A stretch of 39,801 nt of DNA from Acidimicrobiia bacterium (GTDB lineage Bacteria > Actinomycetota > Acidimicrobiia > Acidimicrobiales > CAIXPF01): NCBI GenBank assembly GCA_009377505.1, contig WHTX01000005.1, forward strand, positions 1 to 39,801, read 5' to 3'. The translations under genes were made by a program, and so were the position numbers. A model generated the notes under the pieces. It saw only the letters and a program-made list of their open reading frames with translations, ran no database searches and was not told where the DNA came from. Positions 1 to 8,142 of this stretch are shown here, one piece after another. The stretch's first letter is position 1. Every line of letters starts with the position of its first letter.

Positions 1-1193
1 GCGGGAGCGGGCGGCGGCGGCGGCGTGGCGTGCGCCAGGCCGCCGGCGGTGGTGGCCGCGCCCAGGGCCACCGACTCCTTCGGGTGGGCGTCGAGGGAGA
101 CGGCGACGCCGAGGGCGGAGCGGATCGCCCCCTCGATGAGGGGCATGCGCGAGGAGCCGCCGACGAGCAGCACCGAACGGAGGTCTGCGGGCTCGACCCC
201 CGCCTCGTGCACGGCGCCCTGGAGGCTCTCGAGGGTCGCCTCCACGAGCGGCCCGGCCAGCGATTCCAGCTCGGCGCGGGTGACCCGCACGGACGTCCGC
301 AGCGTCCCCACGCGCACCGGGACGACGGCTTCGGCGTTCGAGGACAGCACCTCCTTGGCCTCGACGCAGTCGAGACGCAGGCGGGCGAAGTCGGCGAAGA
401 GACCCGACCCCTCGTCGGGGCCGCCGGGCTGGCCGGGCTCTCCGAGCCCGTGGCGGGCCAGCTCCGGCCCTACGGCGTCGAGGACGAAGTCGAACAGCGC
501 GGCGTCCACGTCGACGCCACCGAGGGAGTCGAGCCCGGCCGGCTGGCCGACGACCTCGAAGTGCTTGTCCCCCTTGCGCAGGATCGTGGCGTCGAAGGTG
601 CCCCCGCCGAAGTCGTAGACCGCCACCAGCGCCCCGGGCTCGACGCGAGCCTGCGAGGCGTAGTGCACGGCGGCGGCCTGGGGCTCGGCCACCCGCTCGT
701 ACCGGTCGAACCCGGCGTCCTGCGCGATGCCGTCGAGCAGCTCGAGGCGGTAGGGGCCCCAGTTGACCGGGTGGGTGAGGACGAGCCCCGCGGGGCGGCC
801 GCCCTCCAGCTCCGACACCCGCTCGACCACCCACTCGAGCAAGCCCGCCGAGAGGAGCTCCGCGCTGAAGGGCGCGCCCCGGAGCCGGAGCGGGGCCGGG
901 TCACCGACCCGTCGCTTGAACTGGCTGGCCACCCCCTCGGGGTCGGCGCGGCCCTCCAGCACCGCCGGCTCGCCGAACACCAGGGCACCGCTGGGCTCGA
1001 TGAACACCACCGAGGGCACCACGTTGGCCCGCTGCCCGAGGCCCACGATCCGCGCTGCGCCGGCCCGCCAGACGGCGGCGGCGCTATAGGTCGTGCCGAG
1101 GTCGACGCCGAGCCAGTAGCCGTCCTCCGTCACGCCGGGCGCGCCCGTGTCGGGTCGGCGGAGGAGCCCGTCGCCGGTGGCCTCGCCGCTCAT
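1..1193 (-). CDS. Hsp70 (DnaK-like) family ATPase, 3' end beyond window
   Basis: The reverse strand reads an actin-fold Hsp70 nucleotide-binding domain. From the ATG at 1193, phosphate-1 motif GVDLGTT is at residues 29-35, phosphate-2 VYDFGGGTFD at about 192-201, and the adenosine motif GGSSRMPL at about 345-352. After residue 385 the protein turns proline-rich (TPPPPPAP) and runs off the window, so no substrate-binding domain is seen. DnaK proper starts almost at the GIDLGTT motif; the 28-residue lead and proline linker point to one of the actinobacterial Hsp70-like fusion proteins rather than housekeeping DnaK. No GrpE or DnaJ is adjacent. The start is uncertain: the frame stays open upstream to an ATG near 1295, while the best Shine-Dalgarno (about 1249-1260) serves a different, short frame. 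Confidence is high for the family and low for the role. Confidence 0.9.
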   Translation of the reverse strand, partial: MSGEATGDGLLRRPDTGAPGVTEDGYWLGVDLGTTYSAAAVWRAGAARIVGLGQRANVVPSVVFIEPSGALVFGEPAVLEGRADPEGVASQFKRRVGDPAPLRLRGAPFSAELLSAGLLEWVVERVSELEGGRPAGLVLTHPVNWGPYRLELLDGIAQDAGFDRYERVAEPQAAAVHYASQARVEPGALVAVYDFGGGTFDATILRKGDKHFEVVGQPAGLDSLGGVDVDAALFDFVLDAVGPELARHGLGEPGQPGGPDEGSGLFADFARLRLDCVEAKEVLSSNAEAVVPVRVGTLRTSVRVTRAELESLAGPLVEATLESLQGAVHEAGVEPADLRSVLLVGGSSRMPLIEGAIRSALGVAVSLDAHPKESVALGAATTAGGLAHATPPPPPAP

Positions 1194-1194
1194 C

Positions 1195-1248
1195 TCAGGG
1201 GCTGCGGGGGTAGTCCGCTCGCCGCTCGGCGGGCCGGCCGTCGTGCAT
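1195..1248 (-). other. Possible 17-codon upstream ORF ahead of the Hsp70-like gene
   Basis: A strong purine-rich ribosome site (AGGAGGAGAAGG, minus strand, about 1249-1260) sits immediately before an ATG at 1248. That ATG opens a 17-codon frame (MHDGRPAER...) ending in TGA one base before the Hsp70 ATG at 1193. The arrangement could be a leader peptide coupling translation into the Hsp70 gene. Equally, the site may help a longer in-frame Hsp70 start. No homologue is recognised. Confidence 0.3.
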
Positions 1249-1428
1249 CCTTCTCCTCCTCGCCCCAGGTTGGAGGCTGCTCGCTCGACTGTCATCCAAG
1301 GAGCCCCCGGGCCGGTCGCGCATCGGGGAATCCCCCCATAGGTCGAGCGGGGGGCACGTCAGCCATGTGGCTCCCCGCCTGCTGCACCCACCTCATAGGG
1401 GTCTGGGCCAGGTGAGGGCGGGCGAGGC

Positions 1429-2379
1429 CTACGCGTCGAAGACGGCGCAGGCCCGGCAGGCGACGTCCTCGCCGAGGCGGGCCGCAGCCGCGCGGGCGTC
1501 TTCCTCGCTCTGGTACTGCGGGGTGTCGTGGCGCTGGGTGCGAGTGTCGCCACCGCCACCGCCGCCACCTCGCCCGCCGCCCATTGGATCCGCCCGCCAG
1601 TCGTCGTCGCCCCAGTACTCCCCGAGGTCGACGATGGTGCCGGGCCGGTCGATGCCCTCGAAAGCGGCCAGGGCCTTGGTGAGCAGGGCGTGCTGGCCGA
1701 GGGGGTCGTCGGGGCGGCCGGCGGTGTGGCCCAGGGGGAAGTCGACGAAGGCGGCCCGGGGCGGGTTCACCGACCGCGTGATGGAGAAGGCGCTGGTGAG
1801 GGACAACGTGGGGATCCCCACCGCTTCGACAGCTCGTGCGATCAGACCGACCGACTGGTGGCAGACCGGTCAAACGGGCACGAGGAGGAGGGCGTCGACC
1901 TCCTGGGCGACGAGGCGGGCCTGGAGCTCGGGCGCGAGCTGCTCGGCCACGCGGCGTGTCGAGTAGATGCCGCCCATGAAGGTGAAGGCCTCGGGGGCGA
2001 GCTCGCCGACGGCGCCGTCGGCGACCAGGGCCCGCAGCGTGTCGAGGGGGAACACGACGTTGATGTCGCGCCGGGCGTCCCCCAGGTCGTAGGCGAAGTG
2101 CGTGGCCCGCAGCTCGGATGTGTCGACGTCGGTGGGGATGACCCGGTACGAGGCGTCGTCGCGGAAATGGAAGGCGACCTGGCCGGCGCGGTAGATGCCG
2201 CCCGAGGCGACGAGCCCGATGCGGCTGTCGGCCAGCGGCTTGCGCAACGGCGCCCACGGTGGGGGCGTCTCGCTGGCCACCCAGCGGTAGGGCGGGTAGC
2301 CGAGCTTGTCGTAGGTGGCGCGGGTCTCGGCGATGTAGTCGACCGCTCCCGGCGGGGCTTCGTCGCGCTCAGGTCCCAT
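1429..2379 (-). CDS. Probable selenoprotein, glycine/betaine/sarcosine/D-proline reductase B (PrdB-like) family, in-frame TGA
   Basis: The frame runs from an ATG at 2379 (GTG at 2400 is an alternative) to a TAG at 1429, interrupted once by TGA at 1872-1870. Reading that TGA as selenocysteine gives a 316-residue protein with U170 in the motif LLLVPV-U-PVCHQSVG. Sequence that looks family-like continues in the same frame on both sides: N-terminal YDKLGYPPYRW, SRIGLVASGGIYRAGQ and MGGIYSTRR; C-terminal to the TGA, AVGIPTLSLTSAFS and PRAAFVDFPLGH. The UxxC pair is where PrdB-type reductases carry Sec. In clostridia such proteins reduce D-proline or glycine derivatives; aerobic homologues have unknown substrates. 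A Gly-rich stretch (about residues 265-275) and a CRAC tail are unusual. A nonsense mutation of a Cys codon is the alternative, and the two following genes are also broken. No SelA/B/D or tRNA-Sec gene lies in the window. Confidence 0.75.
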
Positions 2380-2462
2380 CCGCGCCCCAGCGTAGGACAC
2401 GGGGCGCGCGCCGGCCGCGGTCGCTGCCTAGGGTGCCGGTGCCGCCGAGAGAGGAGACCGCT

Positions 2463-3043
2463 GTGGCCCCACCTGTCGATCCCAACGACGTCCTGATGAC
2501 GGGCGAGAACTCGTTCCTCCGGCTGAGCCGCGATGGCGGGGGACGGTGGTGCACCGGCTCAGCCACTGGCGGGTGCTGTGGTGCCCGGCGGGCGCCGGCC
2601 ATGCCTTGTTCATGAAGAGCGAGCTGACCGGCGGCGACGTCCGCATCTTCGCCGACAACGTTTCCGTGGCCCGTTGGCTGCAAGGCACGATCGAGGTGCT
2701 GCTCACGCCCGAGTTCGGCGACCGCTCCGTCCCCGTCACCGCCGCCGCCTTCAGCCGCTCGGGCGACCCGCGCTCGACCACCGAGGAGCTGGTGAGCAGC
2801 GACACCGAGCGCATCCGGATGACCTGGTACGACTGCATCGACCCGTTCGTGCTCACCATGCCGCCGGGCACGAACGACCGGCCCATCGGCGTGTTCTCCA
2901 CCTTCTTCCCCGCCCGCTCCGCCCAGCTCGAGGTGAACGGGCGCTTCGCCGACGGCCGGCCCTGGCCCGAGCAGCGGGGCGATCGCGAGTCCTCGAGCTG
3001 CGTGCTCGCCTGGTCCGAGACCTGGGTGACGCCCCGGGCCTGA
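2463..3043 (+). pseudogene. Hypothetical protein, frameshifted near 2548
   Basis: A GTG at 2463 follows a good ribosome site (GAGAGGAG) and reads APPVDPNDVLMTGENSFLRL..DGGGRW, then runs out of frame. From about 2549 the -1 frame continues with VHRLSHWRVLWC, a hydrophilic alpha/beta sequence with SELTGGDVRIFADN, and ends at 3043 (ETWVTPRA). Joining them needs one extra base in the G-rich run GGTGGTGCAC, giving a protein of about 193 residues. I do not recognise the family; there is no signal peptide or membrane segment. It is divergent from the selenoprotein gene (84 bp apart). The single-base slip in a G-rich tract could be a sequencing error rather than a true mutation. Confidence 0.55.
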
Positions 3044-3161
3044 GGCGCCTCATGCGTGGCACCACGGCGGGCGGGGCGGTCATGTCGGGCACACCACCGT
3101 CGAGTTGCTCGCTCCCAGTGACCTCCCAACGCCCAAGAAGCCATCCGCAGCGGGGCTCACG

Positions 3162-3535
3162 GTGACCGAGCTCGCCGAGGCCATCCGCGACGAGCTGGCC
3201 AGGGACGACAGCGTCTTCGCCCTTCGCCTCCTCGCCCGGTCGGTGGCCGACTTCCGAGCGCTCGGGGACCTCGACGACCGCGCCGGGCTCCGTCGGTTCC
3301 TGGCCGCTCCGCCGAGCAGCGCGGACCACCGTTGGGACACCCTGATAGCGGCCACGTTCAGCCGGGAGTGCCGCCTGGCCGGCATCGGTGCGCCGGGCTG
3401 GACCAGGTCGCGCCCCTGCGGTGGTGGTTCCCCGACGACGACCCGGTCCTCATGGCCCGCACCATGCAGCGGACACCAGTGGACTTCCAGGTCAAGGGCA
3501 TCTGGCTCGACGCCAAGGCGCTGGAGTCCCTCTGA
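3162..3535 (+). pseudogene. Hypothetical protein, frameshifted near 3404
   Basis: From a GTG at 3162 the frame reads TELAEAIRDELARDDSVFALRLLARSVADF and reaches DTLIAATFSRECRLAG..APGWT. It then loses frame; the -1 frame continues QVAPLRWWFPDDDPVLMARTMQRTP, ending in LDAKALESL at 3535. One missing base in GGACCAGG would restore a protein of about 124 residues. The helical N-terminus and the WWFP...RTPVDFQVKGIWLDAKALE tail resemble small actinobacterial proteins that I recall next to nucleotidyltransferase-like toxins, but no such partner is here, so the role is unassigned. It is the second of two consecutive genes with a one-base loss. Confidence 0.5.
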
Positions 3536-3602
3536 TGGCGCGCCCGGCGAGGTCCAGGCACGAGCGCTCGAGGACGAGTGCCCCGGGCGCTCGAATCGAC
3601 GT

Positions 3603-3980
3603 CTACGCCACTTCTGCTCGGCGGCGGACGTCGTGGACCATCTCGATGAGGCCGTCGACGTCGGCGGACTTGAACAGGGCGTCGGGGCCGTGGGAGCTGA
3701 TGTCGGTGAAGGGCGACTCGTAGAACCGTCTCGGCTCGATCACACCGCGTTCGCTCAGCTCGTCGATCACGAGGCTCACGAACTCGATCTGGTCGGCGTT
3801 GAAGCGCTTGTCGTCGAGGAAGCTGGCAAAGGCCTCCTTGGCGGCCGCCCGGTCGAGCCCGACCAGGCCCCGGACGAACCGGCCGAAGCTGCCGGCTTCC
3901 TGCTCGGCCCGCTCGCACTCCTCCTCGGTGCCTACCCGGCTCTCGGCGAGGACCCGCCGCAGCTCCGCGGAAGCGCTCGA
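3603..3980 (-). pseudogene. hsdR: 3' fragment of a type I restriction endonuclease R subunit (hsdR)
   Basis: The reverse strand encodes about 120 residues matching the C-terminal domain of EcoEI-type HsdR: ELRRVLAES, FVRGLVGLDRAAAKEAF, ADQIEFVSLVIDEL and YESPFTDISSHGP, followed by a stop at 3603. Full HsdR proteins are about 800-1100 residues with helicase and nuclease domains; none of that is present. Upstream, similar sequence (VAADEFERF) appears in another frame at about 3970-4000 and then stops making sense, so the remnant is both truncated and frameshifted. There is no hsdM or hsdS nearby. It is a fossil of a lost restriction-modification locus lying directly beside the HNH gene. Confidence 0.7.
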
Positions 3981-4224
3981 ACTCGTCGGCCGCGACCAAC
4001 CAGCACCACGGGGCTTCCTCCCCACGGGACGCCATCGCATCCGCGCATCGGCGACTTCACTCAACCGGGCCGTTGGCGCCTGGCAAGAGATGTCTCGAGC
4101 TCACCAGTACACGTTGTGACGTTGTGCGCCGTATGTCACGGTCAGCGACCAGTAGGCCTGGCATAAAACAGAAGCTTCTCAGTAATTCTCCGTCGGGCGC
4201 AGGCGTTAGTGGTAAGATATCTGC

Positions 4225-5469
4225 ATGGCGGCGGCGGTCGGCGGGGTCCTCGATATCAGAGCAGCCACCGTCGCGCTGAGCGAGACCGACGTGGCTGGTT
4301 TGTGTGATGACGAGCTCGCTGGTTTCGTGGTCGAGGTCGAGGCGTTGCTCAACGCGGTGCACGCGTTGTCGTCGGTCGCGCTGGAAGTGCTCGAGCGGCG
4401 GGGCACCTGGGCGGCGGAGGGGGCACGCTCGGCGGCAGGGTGGGCGGCGGGCCGCACGGGCACACCGGCACCCTCGCTGCGGGCCCGCGTGCGGGCGGGC
4501 AAGGCGTTGCGCATGCTGCCCACCGCGGCCGAGCCTGCACGTGCCGGCGCGCTCAGCCCCGATCACCTCACGGCGCTCGCCAGCTGCGAACGCCGCCACC
4601 CCGCCCTCGCCGCCCGGGACGAAGACCTACTGGTCGGCCAAGCCGTCGAGCTCGACGCCGGCGCGTTCCGTGCCGCCGCCCGCCACTGGGAGGGCTGCGC
4701 CGCCGACGTCGACGCGCCCGATGCTCTACCAGGGCCGGAACCAGTGGACGAGGTGTACTTGTCCAAGACCCTGGACGGCCGCTACATCCTCAACGGCAGC
4801 TTCTCGGAAGCGTCGGGCGAGCTGTTGCACGCCGCGCTCGGGGCCGAGGTCGACCGCAAGCTGCGCGCCGCCCGCGACGGCGACCCCTCGTTCGCCGGGC
4901 TCGTCACCTCCCAGCTGCGGGCCGCCGCGATGGTCGACCTGGCGTGCCAGGCCATGCGCCGTGAGCCCTCGGAGTCCTCGGTCCCTGACCGCTATCGGGT
5001 CGCGGTCATCGTCCCCTTCGACAAGTACGACGACCTCGGGCTCGCCGCCTGTGACGCCCTGGCGTTCCGCGTCGTGCTCGGCGCTGATGGCGAGGTCCTC
5101 GACGTCGGCCGGGAGAGCCGGCGTTGGTCGGCCCCCATACGCCGGGCAGTCACCATCCGCGACAGTCGTTGTATTTTCCCTGGCTGTGACCGGCCCCCGT
5201 CATGGTGTGATATCCATCACTGTGAAGAATGGGAGCACGGCGGAGAGACCAGCGTCGGCAACGGCGCCTTGCTGTGCCGGCACCACCACACCTTCGTCCA
5301 CAAGGAGCACTGGCGGATAGCCATAGAACACGGCAAGCCCGTCACCCGATGGCCCGACGGCACCCAACACGTCATCCGACGATGGGACACGACGCCACCC
5401 TCGCACGCCCCGAGTAACATGCCTGGCGCCGCCAGGAAGGACTACAACACCCGAGACCTGCGCATCTGA
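4225..5469 (+). CDS. DUF222/HNH endonuclease (13E12-repeat-type), intact copy
   Basis: A 414-residue protein with the two-part layout of the actinobacterial 13E12 family. An N-terminal DUF222 domain (about 1-290) is followed by a C-terminal HNH nuclease domain with CIFPGCDRP, WCDIHHCEEWEHGG, NGALLCRHHHTFVH and a basic tail. The two CxxC-like pairs and the HHC/HHH histidines are the expected zinc and metal-binding residues. These proteins occur in many near-identical copies per genome and probably cut DNA; their biological role is not settled. The start ATG has no clear Shine-Dalgarno, but TAAGAT 9-14 bases upstream resembles a -10 box and suggests a near-leaderless mRNA. A diverged, broken paralogue lies in inverted orientation at 36283-37447. 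Unlike that copy, no GAAC-N4-GTTC site is seen upstream. Confidence 0.88.
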   Translation: MAAAVGGVLDIRAATVALSETDVAGLCDDELAGFVVEVEALLNAVHALSSVALEVLERRGTWAAEGARSAAGWAAGRTGTPAPSLRARVRAGKALRMLPTAAEPARAGALSPDHLTALASCERRHPALAARDEDLLVGQAVELDAGAFRAAARHWEGCAADVDAPDALPGPEPVDEVYLSKTLDGRYILNGSFSEASGELLHAALGAEVDRKLRAARDGDPSFAGLVTSQLRAAAMVDLACQAMRREPSESSVPDRYRVAVIVPFDKYDDLGLAACDALAFRVVLGADGEVLDVGRESRRWSAPIRRAVTIRDSRCIFPGCDRPPSWCDIHHCEEWEHGGETSVGNGALLCRHHHTFVHKEHWRIAIEHGKPVTRWPDGTQHVIRRWDTTPPSHAPSNMPGAARKDYNTRDLRI

Positions 5470-5499
5470 CGCATCTGACGTCTCGCCCTGGGCCGGGTG

Positions 5500-7959
5500 T
5501 CACTCGAAGACGCCGGCGACAGCCAGCTCGGCGGCACGGTCCTCGTCGTAGCCGAGGACCTCGGTGAGCACCTGCCAGCTGTGCTCGCCGATGGTGGGCG
5601 CACCCCGCTCGACCCGGGCCGGGGTGCGGGAGAGCCGCAGCCGGGAGCCCTCCACCCACGTCTGGCCCATGGCCGACTGCGGCACCTGCACGAAGTGCCC
5701 GCGGTGCCGGAGCTGGGGGTCGGCGAACGCCTCCACCGTGTTCTGCACCTGGTGCGCCGGCACGCCCGCGCGCTGCAGCAGCTCCATGACCTCCCCGGCC
5801 GGGCACCCCCGCGTCCAGGCGCACAACAGCTCGTCCAGTTCCCGCCGCCGCGCCCGGCGCGCCGCGCCCGACAGGCCAGACAGGCCAGCCAGGTCGGCTC
5901 GGGGCAGCACCTCGCACAACGCCCGCCACTGCTCGTCGCTGGCGACGGCGATGGCCACCCACTGGTCCTCGCCGAAGGCCGGGTAGACGCCGTGGGGAGC
6001 GAAGCTGACGTCGTCGTTGCCCTGCCGCTCCACCACCCGGCCGTTCACCGTGTAGTCGAGCACCGCCGGGGCGAGCAGCCGCATCGAGGCCTCCGCCTGG
6101 GACAGGTCGATGTACTGCCCCTGCCCCGTCCGCCGCCGCCACTCCAGCGCGGCCAGCACGCTGGCCAGCAGGAACCGGGGGGAGACGTAGTCGGTGTAGG
6201 CCCCGAACGGCCCGCACGGGGCGCGGTCGGGCCACCCGGTGACGTGGAAGAACCCGGACACCGCGGCCGCCATCGTCCCGAACCCGGCCAGGGCGGAATG
6301 CCGCCCGGTCTGGCCCATGAGGCAGCTCGACGCCATCACCAGGTCGGGCTTGACCTTGCGCAGCGACTCGTAGTCGAGGCCGAGCCCCCGCATCGCCTTG
6401 GGCGTGAAGGACTCGAGCGCCACGTCCGCCCAGCGCACCAGGTCACGCGCCACGTCCCGCGCTTCGGGCTTGGACAGGTCGAGCGCCAGGCCCAGCTTCC
6501 CCGCGTTCATGTTGCCGAACTGCAGCGCCCATTCCGGGTCCGTCCTGTCGTCCTGGAAGTTGCCCGCTGTGCGCAGCGTGTCGAGGTGGTGCATCGACTC
6601 GACCCGCACGACGGTGGCGCCCAGGTCGGCCAGGGCCCGGCTGGCCCACGGGCCGGCGAAGACCCACATGAAGTCGGCCACCTTCAGCCCGGCGAGGGGC
6701 AGCCCGCCGACCGGCGGGGGCCCGTCCGGCCGCGCCACCGCCCGGGGCGGCTCGGCCCGCACCTCGAGCGTGTGCGCGCCCAGAGCAGCGGGCATCGGCT
6801 GGGGAGGGAGCGGCGTGGCCGAGAACTTGGCGAACGCGCCGGGGAACCGGACCGGGCCGCTGCCCCCGCGCCCGGGCTGGCCCTCGGCATCGACGTCCTC
6901 CCAGAAGCCGCGGTCGGCCAGGTGGCCGCTGTGCACCAGCTCGGCGGTGGTCGTCACCGGGGCGATCAGCACGCGGCGGCTGAAGGTCGCCTCGAACAGC
7001 TCCGCCTTCGTCTTCGTCATGAAGAAGTCGTGGAGCACCTGCTTCAGCCGCTCGTACTCGGCGATGGGCTCGCGCCCGTCGTAGAGCATGACGGCGTAGT
7101 CGATCCAGTCCTTGTCCCGGGTCGCCTCGTCGCAGAACCCCTCCTCGCACACCCAGTCCATCAGGCGCTTGGTGAAGGGCCCCATCGACGCCCCGAACAG
7201 GAACGTGACCGACACCTGGCCGTCCTTGCACGGCCAGAGCAGTTGGACCTTGGTGTCGAGGCCGCCCAGCCGCACGCCGCCGGCCACCCGGCTCGCCCGG
7301 CCGGAGTTGCCCGGGTGGGAGAGCAGGAAGGACTGGGTGGCCACGCTGTGGGACTGCTGGGCGGCGACGTCGACGTGCTGGCCCCAGCCCGAACGGCGCT
7401 CGCGCTCGTACAGGGCGACGAGCGCGGCACCGGCAGCGTCGGCCGAGGCGTGGAGGAAGGCCTGGGGCAGGGTCACCCGCAGCGGCGGCCGGTCCTCGTC
7501 GCCCGTCAGGGAGGCGGCGCCCGACGCGGCGGCGAGCGTCAGGTCGGTGTACGCCCATCCCGCCTTGGGCCCGTCCGACCCGAAGGCAGTGATGGACACG
7601 TGAACGAGGGCGGGGTTGGCCGCCTCGAGCACGTCACGCCCGAGGCCCAGCCCCTCGAGCACGCCGGGGTCGAAGGACTCGACCAGTACGTCCGCCCCGG
7701 CCACGAGCTCGAGGAACGCCTGGCGGTCGGCCCCGCCGTCGAGGTCGAGCTCCACCGAGCGCTTGCCCCGGTTGTAGGCCCAGTGGAACAGGCTGCGCTC
7801 GCCGTCCTCCTCGTCGCCGGCGAACGGGCCGACCCGCCGGCTCGAGCTCCCGCCGGGCGGTTCGACGAGGAGCACGTCGGCCCCGAGGTCGGCGAGCACC
7901 TGGCCGCACAGCTGCCCGCGCTCGTCGGTCAGGTCCAGGACGCGGAACGAGGACAGCAT
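5500..7959 (-). CDS. Fused double-domain CaiB/BaiF (family III) CoA-transferase
   Basis: 819 residues, about twice a normal family III CoA-transferase. Domain 1 (about 1-400) starts RVLDLTDERGQLCGQVLADLGADV and keeps NRGKRSVELDL and the GQHVDVAAQQS segment. Domain 2 (about 430-819) starts LAGLKVADFMWVFAGPWASR. Domain 2 keeps the catalytic Asp (D590 in GAYTDYVSPR, the Frc Asp169 equivalent) and the R..TGQGQYIDLSQAEAS motif. In domain 1 the same place reads VTLPQAFLHAS, with no Asp, so the N-terminal half is probably structural or substrate-selecting. The family moves CoA between acyl chains or epimerises them. The start is fixed by GGGGGAAGC before the ATG. A paralogue of the same architecture is at 22704-25178. 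The substrate is unknown. Confidence 0.9.
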   Translation of the reverse strand: MLSSFRVLDLTDERGQLCGQVLADLGADVLLVEPPGGSSSRRVGPFAGDEEDGERSLFHWAYNRGKRSVELDLDGGADRQAFLELVAGADVLVESFDPGVLEGLGLGRDVLEAANPALVHVSITAFGSDGPKAGWAYTDLTLAAASGAASLTGDEDRPPLRVTLPQAFLHASADAAGAALVALYERERRSGWGQHVDVAAQQSHSVATQSFLLSHPGNSGRASRVAGGVRLGGLDTKVQLLWPCKDGQVSVTFLFGASMGPFTKRLMDWVCEEGFCDEATRDKDWIDYAVMLYDGREPIAEYERLKQVLHDFFMTKTKAELFEATFSRRVLIAPVTTTAELVHSGHLADRGFWEDVDAEGQPGRGGSGPVRFPGAFAKFSATPLPPQPMPAALGAHTLEVRAEPPRAVARPDGPPPVGGLPLAGLKVADFMWVFAGPWASRALADLGATVVRVESMHHLDTLRTAGNFQDDRTDPEWALQFGNMNAGKLGLALDLSKPEARDVARDLVRWADVALESFTPKAMRGLGLDYESLRKVKPDLVMASSCLMGQTGRHSALAGFGTMAAAVSGFFHVTGWPDRAPCGPFGAYTDYVSPRFLLASVLAALEWRRRTGQGQYIDLSQAEASMRLLAPAVLDYTVNGRVVERQGNDDVSFAPHGVYPAFGEDQWVAIAVASDEQWRALCEVLPRADLAGLSGLSGAARRARRRELDELLCAWTRGCPAGEVMELLQRAGVPAHQVQNTVEAFADPQLRHRGHFVQVPQSAMGQTWVEGSRLRLSRTPARVERGAPTIGEHSWQVLTEVLGYDEDRAAELAVAGVFE

Positions 7960-8142
7960 GCTTCCCCCAGGATCGCTCTCGGCGCGGCGTCATTTGTGAC
8001 GCTGGTCACCGGGAACGCTCGCGGACGGCGGCCGCCTTGTCCACCCCCTCAGGCCAGCGCCAGTCGGGGAGGACCTGCTCGCCCGCCTCGCCGCGCCGCC
8101 GCGCCCAGCTCGTGTAGCGTCGTCACCGTGCGTGGCCGTCGG

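Noticed and set aside
1540-1580. Glycine-codon run in the selenoprotein gene as a microsatellite or frameshift site
   Set aside because: The GGC/GGT repeat (about 8 Gly codons) is short and keeps frame; the downstream sequence up to the TAG is in the same frame as the TGA-flanking motif.
5497-8127. Very long open frame on the plus strand through the CoA-transferase gene
   Set aside because: It is the antisense shadow of the GC-rich CoA-transferase gene: low-complexity Arg/Pro/Gly/His composition, no domain, no ribosome site. Only its last part from about 8143 is a real gene.
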